From Gemmobacter sp. (lineage in GTDB: Bacteria > Pseudomonadota > Alphaproteobacteria > Rhodobacterales > Rhodobacteraceae): DNA of 64,000 nt. Positions 1-7,970 of the stretch are shown piece by piece. Below the pieces are notes generated by a model that did not search any database, had not been told where the DNA came from, and saw nothing but the letters and a program-made list of their open reading frames with translations. Position numbers and translations under genes: made by a program. The DNA lies in the NCBI RefSeq assembly GCF_034676705.1, contig NZ_JAUCBS010000007.1, positions 1 through 64,000 on the forward strand, read 5' to 3'. How positions within the stretch are numbered: position 1 is the first letter of the stretch; the number at the start of each line of letters is the position of its first letter.

Positions 1-1514
1 GGAACAAAACCGGTGCAGGTCCAGAAGGTGTCCGTCACCAGCTTCAGGAGCAGGAGCGTCAGCGCAACGTCCGGCGACCGCCCGATGGCTTCCCGCAGCG
101 CGAGGGTCCGATGGGCGGTCAGTTCCATGACCAGCCGCTCGGGCAGCGGCTTCAGCGCCCCGTCGTCTTCCTCGTCGGATGCGTCCGCGCCGATCGGGTG
201 ACCACCCGAGGTGATGACGGTACCCCCGGCGGAGGTCGCCGACGGGTTCCAGTTGGAAACACCGACATCACCACCCTGCCCCATGGCATCCAAACCATCG
301 CCCTCCTGGACCGCGGTCTCCTCGCGTGGCTCGTCTTCGGGCCGGACATAGCCGCGATAGATTGCAAGACTGCCGTCCCGATCCAGCGTCACGAACACGC
401 CCGCGCGCGCAACCTCGGCCGGGTCGTAGTTCAGCGGCCGCTGTTCGAGTGCTTCCATTGCCATCTCGAGCTGCCCGAGCCGGGCATCGATCTCCTCAGG
501 GTACTCGTCCTCGCCGGAGTATTCCTCCTCCAGCGCCCGATACTCGGCGAGGAGCGTCGCGTGGGCCGCGCTTTCCTCGTCGGTCATCGGCGCGGGATCA
601 CCGGCCAAACGCCGCAGACCGTGGCTGTAGCCATAGGGCAGGTCGGTCGCCAGCTCGATCCACTTCCACCCCTCAGAGGTCAGCGCCTCGGCTTCGGCCT
701 GGAGCTTCTCGGCGACCAGCCGGTCGAGAAGGGCAGGGTCCTCGAGCCAGCCACCGTCATCGCCCTGAAAGAGATCGCGCAGCACGACACCGCCGGCCGC
801 CTCATAGGCATCGACACCGACGAAGACGGCGCGACGATCAGACGTCCGGACCGAGGTCTCGGTCAGCATGCGCCGGATGGCGTAGGGCTCCTTGTTCCAG
901 GAGTTTTTCACCGCGTCCCAGACCTGCACCTGACGCGCATGATGCGGGTTCACCGTGAAGGCCATCAGCTGCTCGAGCGTCATGCCATCCTCGGCATAGA
1001 CCTCGAGCAGGGCAGGGGCCACGGACGCGAGTTTCAGGCGCTGCTTGACGATCTGCGGCGTGACGAAGAAGGCCGCGGCGATCGCTTCTTCGCCCTGACC
1101 CTTCTCGCGCAGGGCTTGGAACGCGCGGAACTGGTCCAGCGGGTGCAGAGCAACGCGCTGCATGTTCTCTGCCAGTGAGTCATCCTCGGCCAGAATCTCG
1201 GACGCTGCATCCCTCACGATGCAGGGGATCGGTGTGCTCTTGGCCAGCCGCTTCTGCTTCACCAGGAGCGACAGTGCCTGGAAGCGGCGGCCACCGGCCG
1301 GGATCTCGAACGTGCCGGTCTCGACACCATCGGCATCGAGCACGGGCCGCACGTTCAGGCTCTGCAGGAGGCCACGGCGGGCGATGTCCTCGGCCAGCTC
1401 CTCGACCGAAATGCCGGCCTTGATGCGCCGCACGTTGGACTGGCTCAGCACGAGCTTGTTGAAGGGAATGTCCCGCGACGGGGACAGGGTGATGTTCTGG
1501 GTTGCTTTCGCCAT
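1..1514 (-). CDS. ParB-like DNA-binding partition protein (3' end outside window)
   Basis: The reading frame starts at an ATG at 1514 (MAKATQ) and stays open for 504 codons to the left edge, so the C-terminus is missing. An N-terminal ParB/Spo0J domain is visible at about residues 15-110, with the motifs AGGRRFQAL and LAENMQR that match the conserved GxRR and ENxxR boxes of the family. A helix-turn-helix-like segment (EEAIAAAFFVTPQIVKQRL) follows. The remaining part is acidic and unrecognised. Proteins of this long ParB-like type are often encoded beside repABC in Rhodobacterales plasmids. It is separate from RepB (3117-4049) and lies downstream of repC on the same strand after a 169-nt gap holding parS-like sites. 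A role in stability or regulation is inferred; whether it binds those sites is not visible. Confidence 0.8.
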   Translation of the reverse strand, partial: MAKATQNITLSPSRDIPFNKLVLSQSNVRRIKAGISVEELAEDIARRGLLQSLNVRPVLDADGVETGTFEIPAGGRRFQALSLLVKQKRLAKSTPIPCIVRDAASEILAEDDSLAENMQRVALHPLDQFRAFQALREKGQGEEAIAAAFFVTPQIVKQRLKLASVAPALLEVYAEDGMTLEQLMAFTVNPHHARQVQVWDAVKNSWNKEPYAIRRMLTETSVRTSDRRAVFVGVDAYEAAGGVVLRDLFQGDDGGWLEDPALLDRLVAEKLQAEAEALTSEGWKWIELATDLPYGYSHGLRRLAGDPAPMTDEESAAHATLLAEYRALEEEYSGEDEYPEEIDARLGQLEMAMEALEQRPLNYDPAEVARAGVFVTLDRDGSLAIYRGYVRPEDEPREETAVQEGDGLDAMGQGGDVGVSNWNPSATSAGGTVITSGGHPIGADASDEEDDGALKPLPERLVMELTAHRTLALREAIGRSPDVALTLLLLKLVTDTFWTCTGFV

Positions 1515-1623
1515 CAGATCTTCTCCACGACGGGCGCCGGAAGCTACTCTCCCGATCTCACTTCCCGTCACCCCTCAAACCCCCAACCTTTCCCTCTCGT
1601 CGGCTACCGACCCATCGCCGCGT

Positions 1624-1643
1624 GACTTAACAGCTGTAAAGTC
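1624..1643. promoter_or_regulatory. parS-like imperfect palindrome, repABC unit 1
   Basis: GACTTAACAGCTGTAAAGTC is a 20-bp palindrome with one mismatched pair, centred on CAG|CTG. Its inner 16 bases follow the repABC parS pattern GTTNNCNGCNGNNAAC except for the two outermost positions. It lies 41 nt beyond the repC stop, the same relative place as the perfect parS sites of unit 2, so it is a candidate centromere site for the first RepB. Confidence 0.55.
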
Positions 1644-1672
1644 GCGCCGAACTTGATGATCGCTCCAAAAGA

Positions 1673-1688
1673 CTTAACAGCTGTTATG
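1673..1688. promoter_or_regulatory. parS-like palindrome overlapping repC-1 stop codon
   Basis: CTTAACAGCTGTTATG contains the perfect 12-bp palindrome TAACAGCTGTTA (1675-1686) and shares its first 12 bases (CTTAACAGCTGT) with the site at 1624-1643. It overlaps the TAA of repC (1684-1686). The third parS of repABC unit 2 overlaps its repC stop in the same way, which supports a partition role. Confidence 0.5.
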
Positions 1689-2904
1689 CAGCATTCCGCC
1701 GGGACATCAGCGCCATGATCATCGGTCCGCAAGAGAACTCACCGGCCGCAGCCTTCGATGTCAGCGCACGGAGGTAGCCACCGGGCGATCTGATGTCGGC
1801 AAAGCGTTCCAGCATGGCGACAACAACGATCGATGCCTGCTCGGGGCCCATGAACCGTTGCGCTTCTTCCCAAGCGGAAGCACTGATCCCCATGGCCGGC
1901 CGCACATGACAAGCCGCGTCGAAAAGCTGATGCCAGTGCCTGATGTCGCCCTGGTAGAAGGTTTTCAGCGACCGACAGCCAGCGATGACCAGATGGAGAG
2001 GGATCTTTGGCACACGTCTTGTGTCCGCTTCTTCCGCTTCTTCCGCGTCAGCCGCAGGCGCATCCGTTTCAGCATACGGCGCGCCGGCCGTCGCCCCGCC
2101 TTTTTCTAAGGCAGGTTCAAAATCTATAGATTCTTTATTTGAATTATGATGGTGGCGCTCAAAACGGACATCATTGGTGTTCATTTCTTCCGTTTCAGGA
2201 CCATCAATGACGTTCCGAGCGTGCTCAAGAAGGGCTTCGAGGTCTGCTCGGTATGCCGATAGCTCCTCGAGCGCTAGCTTGCGACGCAGGGCGCGCGCCG
2301 TGAGGACGGCCTTGTCGCGTAGCTGGTCCCAGAGACCAAGGCCTGGCTGGAGCTCCTCTCCAAACTCTGCGAGGGCAGCGAGATCGCGCCGCATGAGGCT
2401 CACGACCTCCCGCAGCCGACGCACACGATCCTCGGCCTCACGCACGGCCTCTGCGGCCCGTGCCACCTCTTCGGACCGGCAGTAGAGTGGCGAGAGATCG
2501 AAGCCGAAGGCCACGCGCTCTTCGCCATGTTTGCGGACATACCTCTTCCCGTTGGGACTATCGCGTCGCATGAGCAAGCCAGCGTCCACCAGACGGACAA
2601 TGTGCCTCCGCATCGTAGAGCAGGGCATGCCGTTCAGCCGCTCGCAGATCGCCTTGTTGGACGGGAAGACGACCATTTCTGCGTTCCCGCCGAGCGCATC
2701 ATCCGGAAAGAAGCTGAGAAGCCCCTGCAGAACGGTCAGATCGCGCTCGGAAACCCCAAAGGCGGCCTGCGCCTTGGACAGCTCGCGAAGGAGTTCCCAC
2801 TTGTTGATGGGCTTACCCGGAACAGATACCTCAGGCCGCTCGACCACGCGCAGATGGGCGTGCGAAATCGGCCGCATAAACGGCGAAACCGGTGTGTACT
2901 CCAT
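1684..2904 (-). CDS. repC: RepC replication initiator, repABC unit 1
   Basis: This 406-residue protein belongs to the RP-C/RepC family, the initiators of alphaproteobacterial repABC plasmids, whose origin lies inside or next to repC. The N-terminal half has the family's winged-helix features (KWELLRELSKAQAAFGVSERDLTVL, then PSNKAICERLNGMPCSTMRRHIVRLVDAGL). An Ala/Arg-rich helical stretch and an acidic linker follow, and then the conserved C-terminal part (MGISASAWEEAQRFMGPEQA, PGGYLRAL). The ATG at 2904 (MEYTPVSPF) is preferred because it lines up with MQHVSLTPF of the second RepC; an in-frame GTG at 2916 is possible. It lies 212 nt after repB, and the gap encodes an antisense RNA. It is clearly diverged from repC-2, which suggests another incompatibility group. 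Confidence 0.93.
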   Translation of the reverse strand: MEYTPVSPFMRPISHAHLRVVERPEVSVPGKPINKWELLRELSKAQAAFGVSERDLTVLQGLLSFFPDDALGGNAEMVVFPSNKAICERLNGMPCSTMRRHIVRLVDAGLLMRRDSPNGKRYVRKHGEERVAFGFDLSPLYCRSEEVARAAEAVREAEDRVRRLREVVSLMRRDLAALAEFGEELQPGLGLWDQLRDKAVLTARALRRKLALEELSAYRADLEALLEHARNVIDGPETEEMNTNDVRFERHHHNSNKESIDFEPALEKGGATAGAPYAETDAPAADAEEAEEADTRRVPKIPLHLVIAGCRSLKTFYQGDIRHWHQLFDAACHVRPAMGISASAWEEAQRFMGPEQASIVVVAMLERFADIRSPGGYLRALTSKAAAGEFSCGPMIMALMSRRNAA

Positions 2905-3016
2905 GATGTCATTCACGAAGGCAAAATTTCCCTGGCCCGCGAATCGCTTTGCGCTTGCGGGAAAGGGGCCAGATCGCTACATTCAGAGGTGCGAAAACTG
3001 AGTTTTGTAGCGGGCT

Positions 3017-3077
3017 GGTCCCGTGCGAAACCTAAGAAAGGTCTCGTGAAGCTTGCTTCTCGGGGCCTTTTTCTTTT
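3017..3077 (+). ncRNA. Putative antisense ctRNA of repABC unit 1
   Basis: The repB-repC gap encodes, on the strand opposite to repC mRNA, a strong hairpin (3040-3067; 12 pairs with one T-T mismatch and a short loop) followed by TTTTTCTTTT, a textbook intrinsic terminator. This is the expected place for the small counter-transcribed RNA that limits RepC synthesis in repABC plasmids. The 3' end is well supported. The 5' end is a guess based on weak promoter-like boxes (TTCAGA, 17 nt, TTGTAG ending at 3010); an alternative is TTGCGG-N17-TACATT upstream. Confidence 0.6.
3040..3077 (+). terminator. Intrinsic terminator of the ctRNA, unit 1
   Basis: GGTCTCGTGAAGC pairs with its partner ending GGGGCC (some G-U pairs) around a TT-centred loop, and is followed by a T-rich tail at 3068-3077. 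Confidence 0.75.
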
Positions 3078-3086
3078 CTGCCTGTC

Positions 3087-3099
3087 TCGTGCCTCCTTT
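3087..3099 (-). other. Conserved SD-like block AAAGGAGGCACGA after repB-1
   Basis: The minus-strand 13-mer AAAGGAGGCACGA lies 18 nt after the repB stop. The identical 13-mer occurs at 59933-59945 after repB-2, although the surrounding DNA has diverged. It looks like a strong Shine-Dalgarno sequence, but no start codon follows at normal spacing. A role in translational control of repC is inferred. Confidence 0.45.
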
Positions 3100-3116
3100 T
3101 TGGTTGTTGCTCTTCC

Positions 3117-4049
3117 TCAGTCTTCCTTGCGCTTCCAGCGCTCGTGAAGCTCGGCGATCAGCTGCGGGGCCTTGCCCTCAAGCCAGCTGACAAAATCTCT
3201 GTCCTCGGCCTTCAGCTCGAGCTTGAACTGTCGGCCGCGGCGCCCTGTCGCGATGGTTGCAGCCCCGACACCCGGAATGGCCACACTAGGTGCCTCTCGG
3301 GGGCTTGATGGGCGGGTCGGCCGCTCTGCCTGCACCACTGCGGCGAGGACGGCCAGGAACGCGGCGTCCGACTTTTCGTCAGGTCCACCGGAGTGAGAGG
3401 ACCTGGTCTCTGCCGCTACTGCAGCGAGGTTCTCGCGGTCCACAGATGCATCGCCCAGTGACTTCTTGAGTTCCTCCCAACGAGGCCGGCCGATACCTGG
3501 CGCAGCACCTATCGCTAGGACGAGGCTCTCGCCAACCGCGCGGACGACGCTTAACAGCTGCGACACACCAGCTTCGGTAAGACCTAGAACCTCTGCCACG
3601 CCCTTGTTGGTGCGTTCCGCCTCTCCCAGGTGATCGCCATTGAGCAAGGCTGCCGCCACCAAGGCACGTTCGATGAAGCTCAGGTCGCGGCGTTCTTGGT
3701 TCTCGAGCAGCTGATCCCGAAGCGCCTGATCCCCGTCCATTTCGGTGACGATCGCACGGACCTTGATCCCGAGATCCCGGCAGGCTTCAAGCCGACGCCG
3801 CCCGTAGATCAGGCTGTAGCGATCCCCTTCGAGAGGTCGCACGAGGATCGGCACCCGTTGGCCACTTCTGGAGATCGATGCCTTCAGCCCCGCAATCTCG
3901 ATTTGAAGACGGTCATCCAGCCTGCCCACGGTCTCGACATGGTCAGGCTCGATCTCGAACACGCCGCCCCGCAGCCTGCGCCCCTCAAGAGCATCGGGGG
4001 CATTGCGCAAGGTCTGCAAGGGCAGTCCCAGTTTAGGCTTTCTTGCCAT
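3117..4049 (-). CDS. repB: RepB, ParB-type plasmid partition protein, unit 1
   Basis: RepB (310 residues) is the centromere-binding protein that loads on parS and is segregated by RepA. Visible features are the start MARKPKLGL, the ParB N-terminal nuclease-like fold with RVPILVRPL and the YGRRRLEA box, the LLENQERRDLSFIERA motif (ENxxR), and a central helix-turn-helix (GVAEVLGLTEAGVSQLLSVV). The C-terminal tail is the shorter, less conserved part. The ATG at 4049 is chosen because repB-2 also begins MARK and because it overlaps the end of repA by 17 nt, which suggests translational coupling. An in-frame upstream start at 4100 would add 17 residues without family similarity. Confidence 0.93.
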   Translation of the reverse strand: MARKPKLGLPLQTLRNAPDALEGRRLRGGVFEIEPDHVETVGRLDDRLQIEIAGLKASISRSGQRVPILVRPLEGDRYSLIYGRRRLEACRDLGIKVRAIVTEMDGDQALRDQLLENQERRDLSFIERALVAAALLNGDHLGEAERTNKGVAEVLGLTEAGVSQLLSVVRAVGESLVLAIGAAPGIGRPRWEELKKSLGDASVDRENLAAVAAETRSSHSGGPDEKSDAAFLAVLAAVVQAERPTRPSSPREAPSVAIPGVGAATIATGRRGRQFKLELKAEDRDFVSWLEGKAPQLIAELHERWKRKED

Positions 4050-5226
4050 TGCGTCCCCACGTGCTTTGGATGATCGCAGCGATCTCGTCGTTGACGGCAT
4101 TCATGGACTCGATGGCGCGGTCGAAGGTCTGGCGCGTGAAGTCCTTCTTGTCCGCCTCATACAAGGTCTGCTTGGTCAGCCCTGCATCCGATATCGCCGT
4201 CGACTCGACCATGTGGTTGGTCAGCACCGAACGCCCGAAGAGCCCGCGGATGAAGGCGATCACCTCGGTTTGCGGGGCGTCGCCCACCTTGTAGCGGGTC
4301 GGCAGGAACCGGAGCCAATCGAACCGCAGGTTGGCGCCTGCATCGCGGATCACGCCCAGCAGGTCGGCCGTCATCCGCAGGAACTGCGACATGGACATGA
4401 GGTCAAGCATCTGCGGGTGGACCGTCACCAGGACGCCCGAGGACGCGGAAAGGGCAGACATGGTCAGGAAGCCCAGTTGCGGAGGGCAGTCGATCACGAC
4501 GACATCGTAGTCACTTTCGACGCTGTCGAGGGCGTCTCGGACTCTCGCGAAGAAAGCGCGGGCGCCGCCACGCTGGATCGCGGCCGGGGTCTCGTGCTCG
4601 AACTCCATGAGCTCGAGATTGCCCGGAATGAGATCCAGGCCACGGATGTAGGTCTTCCTGATGACCTCGGAAACCGGAACAGGGTCGTCATACCGGACTG
4701 CGTCGTACAGCGTCCCGCCTTCCATGAGGTCCAGTTCAGGCTGGATCCCATGCAAGGCGGACAACGACGCCTGCGGATCCAGATCAATGGCCAGCACACG
4801 ATAACCCTTGAACGCGAGTCTCTGCGCAAGGTGCGCTGATGTGGTGGTCTTGCCGCTTCCACCCTTGAAATTCACAACGGAAATGACTTGCAGATCGTCG
4901 CCCCTACGACGGCCCGGCACGTACGTTCCCGGCTTCTTGGCGTTGGCCTCAAGGCTTTGTCTGATCTCCCAGACATCGTCGAGGGTGTAGCGGCGATGGC
5001 TACCGGCCGTCGTCTCAACGTCGGTGATCTTGCCTTCCCGATGAAGTTTGCGAAGATAGGTATGATCGACACCGAGCAACTCGGCCGCCTCACCGCTCGT
5101 CAAGCTGCGCATCACCTTCTTCGCGTCGGGCGGGAAGTGCGCTGCACGTTGTGCATGCAGGTTCGAAGCCAAGAGTTCGGCGTAGTGGCCAATGGCGACG
5201 TCCAGGTCTTTGTCTATCTCGGTCAT
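4033..5226 (-). CDS. repA: RepA, ParA-type partition ATPase and autorepressor, unit 1
   Basis: RepA (397 residues) is the Walker-type ATPase that segregates the plasmid and represses the repABC promoter. An N-terminal MerR-like helix-turn-helix is present at about residues 39-90 (TSGEAAELLGVDHTYLRKLHREGK). The deviant Walker A box is FKGGSGKTTTSAHL, and Walker A' (DLDPQASLS) and the switch region (VVIDCPPQLGFLTMSAL) follow. It is about 60% identical by eye to the RepA at 60909-62087, with the ATPase core nearly the same and the DNA-binding N-terminus different. It is the first gene of the repABC operon. Confidence 0.95.
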   Translation of the reverse strand: MTEIDKDLDVAIGHYAELLASNLHAQRAAHFPPDAKKVMRSLTSGEAAELLGVDHTYLRKLHREGKITDVETTAGSHRRYTLDDVWEIRQSLEANAKKPGTYVPGRRRGDDLQVISVVNFKGGSGKTTTSAHLAQRLAFKGYRVLAIDLDPQASLSALHGIQPELDLMEGGTLYDAVRYDDPVPVSEVIRKTYIRGLDLIPGNLELMEFEHETPAAIQRGGARAFFARVRDALDSVESDYDVVVIDCPPQLGFLTMSALSASSGVLVTVHPQMLDLMSMSQFLRMTADLLGVIRDAGANLRFDWLRFLPTRYKVGDAPQTEVIAFIRGLFGRSVLTNHMVESTAISDAGLTKQTLYEADKKDFTRQTFDRAIESMNAVNDEIAAIIQSTWGRNGKKA

Positions 5227-5281
5227 GCCCCGCTCGATCCGTGGGCGCGATTTTTATGTGACCGCGCGTTATTTTTCGAGA

Positions 5282-5328
5282 CTATTGCCTGACCGACCAG
5301 ATTCGTGCAAGCACTTTCTAAATCTGGT
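5282..5328 (-). promoter_or_regulatory. Likely repA-1 promoter with overlapping operator
   Basis: On the minus strand TTGCAC, 17 nt and CAATAG form a plausible -35/-10 pair about 55 nt before the repA ATG. A perfect 8-bp inverted repeat, ACCAGATT-N17-AATCTGGT (5296-5328), covers the -35 box and is a good candidate for RepA autorepression. The block AGAAAG-N2-CTTGC-M-CGAA is shared with the region before repA-2, which supports the promoter call. Confidence 0.5.
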
Positions 5329-5395
5329 GTCAGCCACTGCGTGACGCACAAGAGTAGCCCGGGCTCGTGGACAGGCTTGCTCATGCAACCCGCAT

Positions 5396-5419
5396 GATAT
5401 ACATTACTGATCGTATATC
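5396..5419. promoter_or_regulatory. Inverted-repeat operator before vapBC
   Basis: GATATAC-N10-GTATATC is a perfect 7-bp inverted repeat that ends 16 nt before the antitoxin ATG. It is A/T-rich against a GC-rich background and is in the place where VapBC complexes usually bind to repress their own promoter. Confidence 0.55.
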
Positions 5420-5435
5420 CACGCAAGAGGCTACG

Positions 5436-5663
5436 ATGCAGGTCGCAAAATGGGGCAACTCGCTTGCCATCCGCTTGCCCGCTGAGCTTGTCCGGGAACT
5501 TGGCCTCAAGGAAGGCGATCAGATCGATCTGGTCAAGGACGACGGCCAGGTCAGAGTCCGTCGTCTGGCGCGCGCGGATGAGGTGCTGACGGGGCTGCGC
5601 CGCTTCCGGGGCAAGCTGCCCGCTGCGGCACGCCTGAGCCGCGACGACGCGCATGAGCGCTGA
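5436..5663 (+). CDS. vapB: VapB/MazE-like antitoxin (AbrB-type DNA-binding)
   Basis: This 75-residue protein has a SpoVT/AbrB swapped-hairpin DNA-binding domain at residues 1-43 (MQVAKWGNSLAIRLPAELV, GLKEGDQIDL). A basic C-terminal tail (ARADEVLTGLRRFRGKLP) presumably blocks the toxin. The ATG at 5436 follows AAGAGG at good spacing; a longer frame starting at 5367 would add unrelated residues and run through the inverted-repeat operator. It overlaps the toxin gene by 11 nt. Known pairs of this kind act in plasmid maintenance. Confidence 0.88.
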   Translation: MQVAKWGNSLAIRLPAELVRELGLKEGDQIDLVKDDGQVRVRRLARADEVLTGLRRFRGKLPAAARLSRDDAHER

Positions 5664-6048
5664 GTTCGCGGATACGAATGTCGTTCTTTACCTGCTCGAC
5701 GATGGCCCGAAAGCCGATCGCGCCGAGGTTATCCTGGGGCAGGGTCCCCGGATCAGCGTTCAGGTCCTGAACGAGACGCTGGTGAACTGTCGCCGCAAGG
5801 CTGGCCTGAGCTGGGAGGAAGCAGGGGCGTTTCTTGAGGGCATTCGTGCCTTGTGCCCCGTCGAAGACCTGACCATTCAGACCCACGACGTCGGCCGCGC
5901 CTTGGCGGAACGCTACGGCTTCTCGATCTACGACGCCATGATCGTGGCCAGCGCTTTGGTAGCGGGCTGCACCACGCTGTGGAGCGAGGACATGCAAGAT
6001 GGCCTGCTGGTGGAAGGCCAGCTTCGCATCATCAACCCCTTTGCGTGA
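5653..6048 (+). CDS. vapC: VapC toxin, PIN-domain ribonuclease
   Basis: This 131-residue protein carries a full PIN domain. The acidic residues expected to hold Mg2+ are visible: Asp7 in ADTNV, Glu41 in LNET, Asp94 in SIYDAMIVASAL and Asp113 in WSEDMQDG. PIN toxins cleave RNA (often initiator tRNA) when the antitoxin is lost. It follows the antitoxin with an 11-nt overlap, and together with the operator at 5396-5419 the module looks intact. Its place beside repA fits a post-segregational stability role. Confidence 0.9.
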   Translation: MSAEFADTNVVLYLLDDGPKADRAEVILGQGPRISVQVLNETLVNCRRKAGLSWEEAGAFLEGIRALCPVEDLTIQTHDVGRALAERYGFSIYDAMIVASALVAGCTTLWSEDMQDGLLVEGQLRIINPFA

Positions 6049-6087
6049 GCGGACAGTTTCTGAGCATGGCGCTGGCCAAAGCCTTGT

Positions 6088-6111
6088 AATCCTTCCATGT
6101 CATGGAGGATT
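6088..6111. terminator. Hairpin between convergent vapC and recombinase genes
   Basis: AATCCTTCCATG and CATGGAGGATT form a hairpin around a single T, with one bulged base. It sits between two converging genes, where a bidirectional terminator is expected. There is no clear T-run, so efficiency is uncertain. Confidence 0.35.
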
Positions 6112-6126
6112 TGCAAGTTAGCTCGG

Positions 6127-7011
6127 CTACTCAAGCAGCCCCAGCTTCTCAGCCCGCTCTAACAGCATCTTTACCGACGACGGTTGCCAGCTTGCCCGCC
6201 CGCGGGGCGTGCGTTCGCGCATCGCTTCCAGTCGGGTGCAGATCGCCTGAAGCGTGATGTCGGGATCCGCACCCTTGATGGCAGCAACGATGGCTGGCAG
6301 GCGGTCGTCGGTTTCGCGGCGGCCGGCCCGGGCAAGCACCGTCTCGGGCAGGAAGCCGTCACGAACATAGGCGTTCACGGCGCGCAGCAGGCGGCTCTGC
6401 GTCCACTGGCGCTCGCGGGGCAGGGAGCTGTTGACGATGCGCAGCACGTCCTCCCAGGCCATATCGGGGCGCAGGCGGCGGACATGGGGAACCCAGTCCT
6501 GCGCCGTCTCATTCAGCCGCTCCATGTAGCCGTCCTGCCGCGCCAGCCGCACCTTACGCAGAGCCGCTGGATCCCGGGCACGCAGGCCCGGATTGCCGCC
6601 AACCCGGCCTTTGGTTCGTGCGCTGGCCAGCCCGGCCTTGGTGCGTTCGCGGATCAGGGCACGCTCAAACTCAGCTGCGGCCCCGAGGACCTGGAGGGTG
6701 AACTTACCCTGCGGGGAGGACGTGTCGATCGGATCGGTGAGCGATCGGAAGAAAGCGTTCTTGGCCTCCAGCCGTTCGATCACCTCGAGGAGGTGGGAGA
6801 GCGACCGCGCCAGACGGTCGATGCGCACCACCACCAGCGTGTCGCCCTTGCCGATCCGCTCTAGCACCCGCGCCAGCACGGGCCGCGCGCGGTTCCCGCC
6901 CGAGGCCTGCTCCTCGTGGATCTCGACGCAGCCTGCGGATTTCAGGGCCTGCGACTGGGGCAGGGGGGTCTGATCCTCGGTTGAAACGCGCGCATAGCCG
7001 ATCAGGGGCAT
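6127..7011 (-). CDS. Serine recombinase (resolvase/invertase family)
   Basis: This 294-residue protein starts with the catalytic domain of small serine recombinases: MPLIGYARVSTEDQ with the nucleophile Ser10, the VVVRIDRLARSLSHLLEVI core, and FERALIRERTKAGL leading into the long E helix. The C-terminal ~140 residues are longer than in Tn3-type resolvases and carry extra helical regions that may bind DNA. The ATG at 7011 is preferred to the TTG at 7014. On plasmids such enzymes resolve multimers or belong to transposons. No transposase or Tn3-type ends were seen next to it; a 17-bp inverted repeat lies just upstream. Confidence 0.88.
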   Translation of the reverse strand: MPLIGYARVSTEDQTPLPQSQALKSAGCVEIHEEQASGGNRARPVLARVLERIGKGDTLVVVRIDRLARSLSHLLEVIERLEAKNAFFRSLTDPIDTSSPQGKFTLQVLGAAAEFERALIRERTKAGLASARTKGRVGGNPGLRARDPAALRKVRLARQDGYMERLNETAQDWVPHVRRLRPDMAWEDVLRIVNSSLPRERQWTQSRLLRAVNAYVRDGFLPETVLARAGRRETDDRLPAIVAAIKGADPDITLQAICTRLEAMRERTPRGRASWQPSSVKMLLERAEKLGLLE

Positions 7012-7026
7012 CAAAACAGGCCGTTT

Positions 7027-7043
7027 GCAGTTTCATATACTGC
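7027..7043. promoter_or_regulatory. Inverted repeat before the serine recombinase (possible res core or operator)
   Basis: GCAGTTTCATATACTGC has 5-bp arms around an AT-rich centre, and its outer context (CGTTT ... AAACG) is also roughly symmetric. Serine resolvases usually bind sites just upstream of their own gene, so this is a candidate crossover site or operator. Confidence 0.35.
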
Positions 7044-7096
7044 CACTAAACGACCGGTTGGACGGGAGGGGCATTCGACCGGAGGGAAGCCCAGAA

Positions 7097-7118
7097 CCCG
7101 GCGGGTTCCCCCGCCGGG
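7097..7118 (-). terminator. GC-rich hairpin after ssb
   Basis: CCCGGCGGG and CCCGCCGGG form a perfect 9-bp stem with a 4-nt loop, 22 nt after the ssb stop. There is no T-run, so it may be a stability stem rather than a full terminator. Confidence 0.4.
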
Positions 7119-7140
7119 CCCGAGGGGGAGACCCCGTTCC

Positions 7141-7545
7141 TCAGAACGGGATCTCGTCGTCGCGGTCGACCAGCTCGGGGTTTTCGTTCTCGGCCGACTT
7201 CGGGCGGCTCAGGAAGTCAACCTTCTCGGCGATGATCTCGCAGCCGTAGCGGTCGTTCCCCATGCTGTCGATCCACTTGGTGTAGTGGATGCGGCCGTGG
7301 ACGAGGACCTTCATGCCCTTTTCGCAGTGCTCTGCGACGGTCTTGCCGAGACCATTGAAGCAGGTGATGCGGTGCCACTCGGTGTCCATGACCCGATAGC
7401 CGTTCTCGTCGCGCAGGACGCGACCTTCCGAGAGGCGGGGGCGGGAGGTGGCGAGGCTGAAGTTGGTGATCTTGCTGCCGCCCTGGGTGGTGCGGACTTC
7501 GGGGGTCTGACCGATGTTGCCGGCGAGGATGACGATGTTCTGCAT
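7141..7545 (-). CDS. ssb: Single-stranded DNA-binding protein
   Basis: This 134-residue protein has the SSB OB-fold: MQNIVILAGNIGQTPEVR, then WHRITCFNGLGKTVAEHCEKG and KVLVHGRIHYTKW. It ends in the acidic tip DDEIPF that recruits repair and replication partners. The linker between fold and tip is very short, so the protein is smaller than chromosomal SSBs (about 160-180 residues); short forms are common on plasmids. The start at 7545 is fixed by MQNIVIL and by AGGAGC 5-6 nt upstream. Confidence 0.93.
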   Translation of the reverse strand: MQNIVILAGNIGQTPEVRTTQGGSKITNFSLATSRPRLSEGRVLRDENGYRVMDTEWHRITCFNGLGKTVAEHCEKGMKVLVHGRIHYTKWIDSMGNDRYGCEIIAEKVDFLSRPKSAENENPELVDRDDEIPF

Positions 7546-7970
7546 GGTAAGCTCCTGTGTGTCCTGTCTTCGGGACCGTCCCTTCGACAAGACCCGGAAA
7601 AAGCCCGTCGGGTGACGCGTGCACGGTGGACGGAACGGACACAGGAAACCCCCAGAGGACCGGGGTGGAGCGGGCAGCCCCAAAGGGGCAACACGGCCCG
7701 GACTGACGCGGGGTTGCGCGCAGGAGCCCGAACGGGATTAGGGGATTGTCAGTCGAAGGGATGGCCCAGAAGACAGAGATGCGCGGGGAGCCCATGCCAG
7801 ACCCTGTCACCTCGCCCATCGGGACAGCCTGACCCCCAGTTCAACACCTCCCTGGCAGCGGAAACGGCGATCACCAGCCTTTGCCACCCCTGCCCTTGCC
7901 TTCCGGCAGTTGCGGCAGCCTGCCGCGACGGGCTATCGATGCCGGGACATTTAGGACACGGACCGCATCA
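7546..7970. other. Non-coding gap between divergent ssb and H-NS-like genes
   Basis: This stretch of 425 nt holds the promoter regions of two divergent genes. No ORF with plausible codon use or family similarity was seen, and no clear -35/-10 pair or palindrome stands out. Confidence 0.4.

Noticed and set aside
111..1178. A 355-codon plus-strand frame at the left edge
   Set aside because: The minus strand here encodes a clear ParB-like protein with AGGRRFQAL and LAENMQR motifs. The plus frame has no recognisable motif.
3548..3563. CTTAACAGCTG inside repB-1, similar to the parS-like sites
   Set aside because: Only one arm matches (the other reads CGAC), and the bases encode the conserved QLLSVV of RepB. 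It was left out as a site, although a weak binding role cannot be excluded.
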